Shown here one piece after another: positions 5,550 through 9,237 of a stretch of DNA of 9,237 nt. Location of the stretch: contig SBFL01000330.1 in the NCBI GenBank assembly GCA_006227965.1, positions 1 to 9,237 of the forward strand. The letters run 5' to 3'. Each line of letters begins with the position of its first letter. Positions within the stretch are counted from its first letter, which is position 1. The notes beneath the pieces were generated by a model. That model was not told the origin of the DNA. It saw nothing but the letters and a program-made list of their open reading frames with translations, and did no database searches. This DNA comes from Bacteroidota bacterium (GTDB lineage: Bacteria; Bacteroidota; Bacteroidia; Flavobacteriales; Flavobacteriaceae). The position numbers and the translations under genes are program-made.

Positions 5550-7715
5550 ATGAGACCACAATTCTGGCTTTTATGGATTTGGCTTGTGGCCGGCCCCCTA
5601 TTGACTGCGCAGCAAAAGCAAATAACCCTGGAGGAGATCTGGGCAGGGTCATTTGCCTCCCAGGAAATGGAGGCCTTGCATTCCATGAAAGACGGAGAGC
5701 ATTACACCGTCCTGAATTCGGATTCTGAGGCCCGGATGAGCAGTATCGACAAGTATCGCTACAGTACCCAGGAAAAAGTGGCAACCCTGGTTTCCAGCAA
5801 CTCTCAAAACGGAATACCATATTTTACAGCCTATGCCTTTAGTGAGGACGAATCCAGGGTATTGCTGGCCACGGAGGTGGAACCTGTATACCGGCGGTCC
5901 CGTCTTGGAATTTATTATATCTACGATCTCTCCACCGGGGAACTGGCACAGATCTCCAGGGAGAAGATTCAGGAGCCCACCTTGTCCCCATCAGGGGATA
6001 AAGTGGCCTTTGTCCTGGCTAATAACCTCTATGTGGCGGATCTGAATTCGGGGATTATTTCCTGGATTACCTCAGACGGACAGCCCAACGCAATCATCAA
6101 TGGAATCACAGACTGGGTCTATGAAGAAGAGTTTGCCTTCGTACGGGCATTCGAATGGAATTCAGACGGGAACAAGCTGGCCTTCCTGAGGTTTGATGAA
6201 CGGGAAGTCCCCGAATTCTCCATGGATATTTACGGTCAGGACCTCTACCAATTTCCCTATGTGTTCAAGTATCCGAAGGCAGGAGAGGCCAACGCCAAAG
6301 TGAGCCTGCATATCCATGACCTGGAAACCAGTCAGACCAGAGACGTGCCTCTTGGCGAGGCGTACTACATACCGCGCATAAAGTGGATGAAACATCCCGA
6401 TCACCTGAGTGTACAGACCCTGAACCGGCACCAGAACCAACTGAGGCTACACAAGGTAGATGCCTCCGGCATGCAGGTCAGTGTCCTGCTCGAAGAACGG
6501 GATGACGCCTATGTGGACGTAACGGACAACCTTACCTTCCTTCCAGACGATCGTTTTATCTGGACCTCCGAAAAGGACGGTTTCAATCATATTTACCTTC
6601 ACGATACTGACGGGAACCAACAATACCAGCTTACCAGTGGTCCCTGGGAGGTTACCGCCTATTATGGATATGATGCTAAAAACCAACGGATTTTCTACCA
6701 GTCCTCGGAACAGGGATCCATCTACAGGGATGTCTACAGCGTTTCTGACAGGGGCAAACGAAAACAGCGGCTCAGCATGGGATCTGGCACCAACCGGGCT
6801 TCCTTCAGCGCGGACTTCAGTTATTTTATCAACACCTTCAGCAATGTGGAGACCCCTCCGGTCTATACACTTCACATGGCTAAAGATGGGGAGCTGGTAC
6901 GGGAATTAAAGCACAACCGGGTCCTTCTCGAAAAACTTAAGGGATATCAGTTGTCACCCAAGGAATTCAGTACCCTCCAGGTCAACGGTAATGATCTCAA
7001 TATGTGGATGATCAAACCCAGGGACTTTGATCCCGACAAGAAATATCCCCTTCTCATGTTTCAGTACAGCGGGCCGGGATCCCAGCAAGTGGCCAACACA
7101 TGGCACAGCAGCAGGGACTACTGGCACCAGATGCTCGCCTCCAAAGGGTATGTCATTGCCTGTGTAGATGGCCGGGGCACCGGGCTTAAGGGTCGAGATT
7201 TTAAGAAGATGACCCAGCTTGAGCTGGGTAAGTACGAGGTGGAGGACCAGATAGCGGCCGCCCAAAAGCTCAGCGAACTCCCTTATATTGACCAGGAGCG
7301 AACAGGCATCTGGGGATGGAGCTATGGAGGGTTCATGTCTTCCAACTGTATCCTCAAGGGCAATGATGTCTTTGAAATGGCCATCGCCGTGGCCCCGGTA
7401 ACCAGCTGGAAGTTTTACGACACCATCTATACGGAACGCTACATGCATACCCCCCAGGAGAATCCCGATGGGTACGATGACAATTCCCCACTTCACTTTG
7501 CGGACCGGCTAAAAGGAAAGTTCCTCTTGGTCCACGGCTCCGCCGATGATAATGTACACGTTCAAAATAGTATGCGGATGATCGAAGCCCTGGTCCAGGC
7601 CAACAAGCCTTTTGAATGGGCCATCTACCCGGATAAAAACCACGGGATCTTTGGCGGTAATACCAGCCTTCATCTGTTCACCAAGATGACGCACTTTGTC
7701 TTGGATAACCTCTAA
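5550..7715 (+). CDS. Dipeptidyl peptidase IV, secreted S9B serine peptidase
   Basis: A 721-residue prolyl-oligopeptidase-family enzyme that removes X-Pro or X-Ala dipeptides from peptide N-termini. Residues 1-20 are a signal peptide (hydrophobic WLLWIWLVAGPLL, likely cleavage after LLTA), so it acts in the periplasm or outside. The beta-propeller (about 60-480) carries R115 in YRRS (position of human Arg125) and the DPP-IV double-Glu site in DWVYEEE (E193, E194), which bind the substrate N-terminus; SEKDGFNHIY is also typical. The alpha/beta-hydrolase domain holds the triad S591 (GWSYGG), D666 (HGSADDNVH) and H698 (DKNHGI); Ser-Asp and Asp-His spacings of 75 and 32 are close to the human 78 and 32. 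ATG at 5550 was chosen over a TTG at 5520 because it directly precedes the signal peptide. It ends in tandem stops TAATAA (7713-7718) and is followed after 28 bases by the peptide transporter, so the two form a peptide-use operon. Confidence 0.95.
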   Translation: MRPQFWLLWIWLVAGPLLTAQQKQITLEEIWAGSFASQEMEALHSMKDGEHYTVLNSDSEARMSSIDKYRYSTQEKVATLVSSNSQNGIPYFTAYAFSEDESRVLLATEVEPVYRRSRLGIYYIYDLSTGELAQISREKIQEPTLSPSGDKVAFVLANNLYVADLNSGIISWITSDGQPNAIINGITDWVYEEEFAFVRAFEWNSDGNKLAFLRFDEREVPEFSMDIYGQDLYQFPYVFKYPKAGEANAKVSLHIHDLETSQTRDVPLGEAYYIPRIKWMKHPDHLSVQTLNRHQNQLRLHKVDASGMQVSVLLEERDDAYVDVTDNLTFLPDDRFIWTSEKDGFNHIYLHDTDGNQQYQLTSGPWEVTAYYGYDAKNQRIFYQSSEQGSIYRDVYSVSDRGKRKQRLSMGSGTNRASFSADFSYFINTFSNVETPPVYTLHMAKDGELVRELKHNRVLLEKLKGYQLSPKEFSTLQVNGNDLNMWMIKPRDFDPDKKYPLLMFQYSGPGSQQVANTWHSSRDYWHQMLASKGYVIACVDGRGTGLKGRDFKKMTQLELGKYEVEDQIAAAQKLSELPYIDQERTGIWGWSYGGFMSSNCILKGNDVFEMAIAVAPVTSWKFYDTIYTERYMHTPQENPDGYDDNSPLHFADRLKGKFLLVHGSADDNVHVQNSMRMIEALVQANKPFEWAIYPDKNHGIFGGNTSLHLFTKMTHFVLDNL

Positions 7716-7718
7716 TAA

Positions 7719-7743
7719 ACTAAACCAAACCAAAACCAAACGA
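7719..7743 (+). promoter_or_regulatory. A-rich AAACC-repeat translation leader of transporter
   Basis: The short gap is almost purely A and C: reiterated AAACC/AAAACC units (7722-7740) run to the ATG at 7744. There is no Shine-Dalgarno motif; an unstructured A-rich leader is the usual substitute in Bacteroidota and would aid ribosome loading on the second gene. No promoter or terminator is visible here, supporting read-through from the peptidase gene. Confidence 0.5.
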
Positions 7744-9237
7744 ATGGAATCTCTGACCAAACCCGCTCATAAAAGGAAACTCTTCGGACACCCGTTAGGC
7801 CTGTACATTTTGTTTTTTACAGAAATGTGGGAGCGCTTTTCTTACTACGGGATGCGCGGAATCCTGGTGTTGTATCTCACGGCCAAAACCGTGGGTGACA
7901 ACCCGGGCCTTGGATGGCTGGATGCAGAAGCACTTTCCCTCTATGGCTGGTACACAATGCTGGTTTATGTCGCCTCGATTCCCGGTGGAATTATTGCAGA
8001 TAAAATCATTGGCCAGAAACGGGCTGTTATGATTGGAGGCTTCCTCCTGGTGGCCGGTCATGGGATTCTTTCCGTGGAGGAGATGTGGGCCTTTTACACG
8101 GGCCTGGGGCTGATCGTCTCAGGGGTTGGAATGCTCAAGCCCAATATTTCAACGTTGGTTGGAGGACTTTACCGGCCTGGAGATGAGAAGCGGGACAAAG
8201 GATTTTCAATCTTCTATATCGGTATCAATGTGGGAGCAGCCCTGGCCAGCCTTATTGTCGCTTACGTGGCCGATATCTGGGGATGGCATGCCGGGTTCGG
8301 ACTGGCGGCCATAGGAATGGTGCTCGGGCAACTGGTTTACCTGAGCGGACAGCGGTACCTGTTGGAGGTAGGGAATAAGCCTGAGAAGGCGTCCAGGGAA
8401 GAAGGCAATGTCTCCATAGGAAAAATTTTCTCCCAGCAGTTCAGCAAACGGACCCCTTTGCTGACCACCCTGATACTGGCCGTGGTTTCCTCCCTGGTGG
8501 CCTGGTTCTTCATCGGGGATCAGCGCCTTGCCTATATCCTCTTTTTTATCTTCCTTTCCGTGGTTGTCGGGATGATGATTACCATCTACGGGGACCTGGA
8601 GTCCCAGCAGGAGAAGGACCGATACCTGGTCCTGCTGCTGTCCTTTATCATTGTAATTGTTTTCTGGGGGGCCTTTGAACAGGCCGGGGGGCTAATGAAC
8701 CTCTATGCCCAGGCCCGGACGGACCGTTTCGTATTGGGATATGAGGTCCCGGCCGCAGCCTTCCAGTTCTTCAATCCCTTCTACATCATTCTGTTTGCCG
8801 TTCCCGTAGCGAATTTCTGGCTTTGGTGGAAACACAGGGGAAAAGAAGCTTCTTCCCTTTTCAAGATGGCCAATGGGGTGATCATCATGGGCCTTGGTTT
8901 CGTCTTCATGGTGTTTGCTTCCATGCAGTACGAATCACTTGGAAAATCAGCCCTGTACTGGCTGGCCCTGGCATATCTGTTCCACACCATAGGGGAATTA
9001 AGTGCCTCTCCCGTCGCTCTTTCCTTTATCACCAAACTCGCCCCTGTGCGTTATGGTGCACTGATGATGGGGGTCTACTTTGCGGCAACGGGTCTGGGTA
9101 ATAAAGTAGCCGGGCTTTTGGGAGAATCAGCCACCGAACTGGGGGAACTAACCATATTTTTGGGGATCACGATTTTTTGCGTCATCTTCGGGCTGCTGGT
9201 GATCACTATCCTCAAACCCCTCAAAAGGCTCACCCAT
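7744..9237 (+). CDS. Proton-dependent oligopeptide transporter (POT/PTR2 family), 3'-truncated
   Basis: 498 codons are open from ATG at 7744 to the window edge without a stop. POT proteins are commonly about 500-550 residues, so only a short C-terminal tail is probably missing. The protein is an inner-membrane MFS carrier importing di- and tripeptides with protons. The first helix has the POT signature FFTEMWERFSYYG with E27, E30 and R31 (the ExxER proton/peptide-coupling motif) and Y34-Y35. ADKIIGQKRAVMIGG (about 85-99) is the MFS loop 2-3 motif, and GFSIFYIGINVGA (about 155-167) is the PTR2 signature in helix 5. FWGAFEQAGG carries E312 in helix 7, and GELSASPVALSFI carries E418 in helix 10, both conserved in bacterial POTs. 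Many hydrophobic segments fit the 12-14 helices of bacterial members. It directly follows dipeptidyl peptidase IV, whose dipeptide products are the natural substrates of this carrier; flavobacterial genomes often have a second POT copy next, which the window cannot show. Confidence 0.95.
   Translation, partial: MESLTKPAHKRKLFGHPLGLYILFFTEMWERFSYYGMRGILVLYLTAKTVGDNPGLGWLDAEALSLYGWYTMLVYVASIPGGIIADKIIGQKRAVMIGGFLLVAGHGILSVEEMWAFYTGLGLIVSGVGMLKPNISTLVGGLYRPGDEKRDKGFSIFYIGINVGAALASLIVAYVADIWGWHAGFGLAAIGMVLGQLVYLSGQRYLLEVGNKPEKASREEGNVSIGKIFSQQFSKRTPLLTTLILAVVSSLVAWFFIGDQRLAYILFFIFLSVVVGMMITIYGDLESQQEKDRYLVLLLSFIIVIVFWGAFEQAGGLMNLYAQARTDRFVLGYEVPAAAFQFFNPFYIILFAVPVANFWLWWKHRGKEASSLFKMANGVIIMGLGFVFMVFASMQYESLGKSALYWLALAYLFHTIGELSASPVALSFITKLAPVRYGALMMGVYFAATGLGNKVAGLLGESATELGELTIFLGITIFCVIFGLLVITILKPLKRLTH

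Noticed and set aside
5396..5686. 97-codon in-frame N-terminal extension of HMG-CoA reductase
   Set aside because: It crosses the divergent promoter region and the start of the peptidase gene, its Cys-rich translation has no family match, and class II enzymes begin near MEQPIEGFSKLSKSEK.
6954..7496. 180-codon open frame on the - strand inside dipeptidyl peptidase IV
   Set aside because: It is antisense to the catalytic domain containing S591 and has no recognisable domain or plausible upstream signals.
1..9237. Mobile element, defence system, CRISPR array, tRNA/rRNA or phage cargo
   Set aside because: No transposase, integrase, nuclease, regularly spaced repeats or RNA-gene signatures were found on either strand; all sizeable coding regions are ordinary chromosomal genes with similar composition.

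Overview
The window looks like chromosomal DNA of a marine-type member of the Bacteroidota, most likely family Flavobacteriaceae. The grounds are gene content and gene style. There is a class II HMG-CoA reductase coupled to a GHMP kinase of the Bacteroidota 'GYDIA' type. There is a PpiD/SurA-like membrane-anchored isomerase starting MAILENIRKR, directly after a CBS-domain hemolysin/CorC-family protein. A dipeptidyl peptidase IV is followed by a POT peptide transporter. Starts have A-rich leaders rather than strong Shine-Dalgarno sites, and one site matches the Bacteroidota -7 box TAnnTTTG. By eye the base composition is about half G+C, high for the family and compatible with Robiginitalea-like lineages, but I cannot fix the genus.

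Layout: (1) 1-887, + strand, the C-terminal two thirds of a CNNM/CorC-type membrane protein whose start lies outside the window. (2) 978-3092, +, a periplasmic peptidyl-prolyl isomerase anchored by one N-terminal helix. (3) 3120-3157, a strong A/T-flanked hairpin between two convergent genes that can end transcription from both sides. (4) 3156-5395, -, a two-gene operon: HMG-CoA reductase first, then the GHMP kinase, joined by a 4-base ATGA overlap. (5) 5396-5549, a 154-base divergent intergenic region with a candidate promoter for each side and a GC-rich imperfect palindrome between them. (6) 5550-7715, +, secreted dipeptidyl peptidase IV. (7) 7744-9237, +, a proton-coupled peptide transporter that runs off the window, 28 bases after the peptidase stop codon.

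How the genes work together: the hemolysin/isomerase pair belongs to the envelope (membrane transport or integrity and folding of exported proteins). The minus-strand operon makes mevalonate for isoprenoids, and its kinase probably acts on the same pathway, though its substrate is not established. The peptidase/transporter pair forms a peptide-feeding unit: dipeptides are clipped from X-Pro/X-Ala N-termini in the periplasm and imported with protons. Coding density is high, all six genes look intact (two cut only by the window edges), and I see no insertion sequence, CRISPR array, tRNA, rRNA, phage gene or other sign of an accessory island. The least-explained items are the GHMP kinase and the palindrome in the divergent promoter region.
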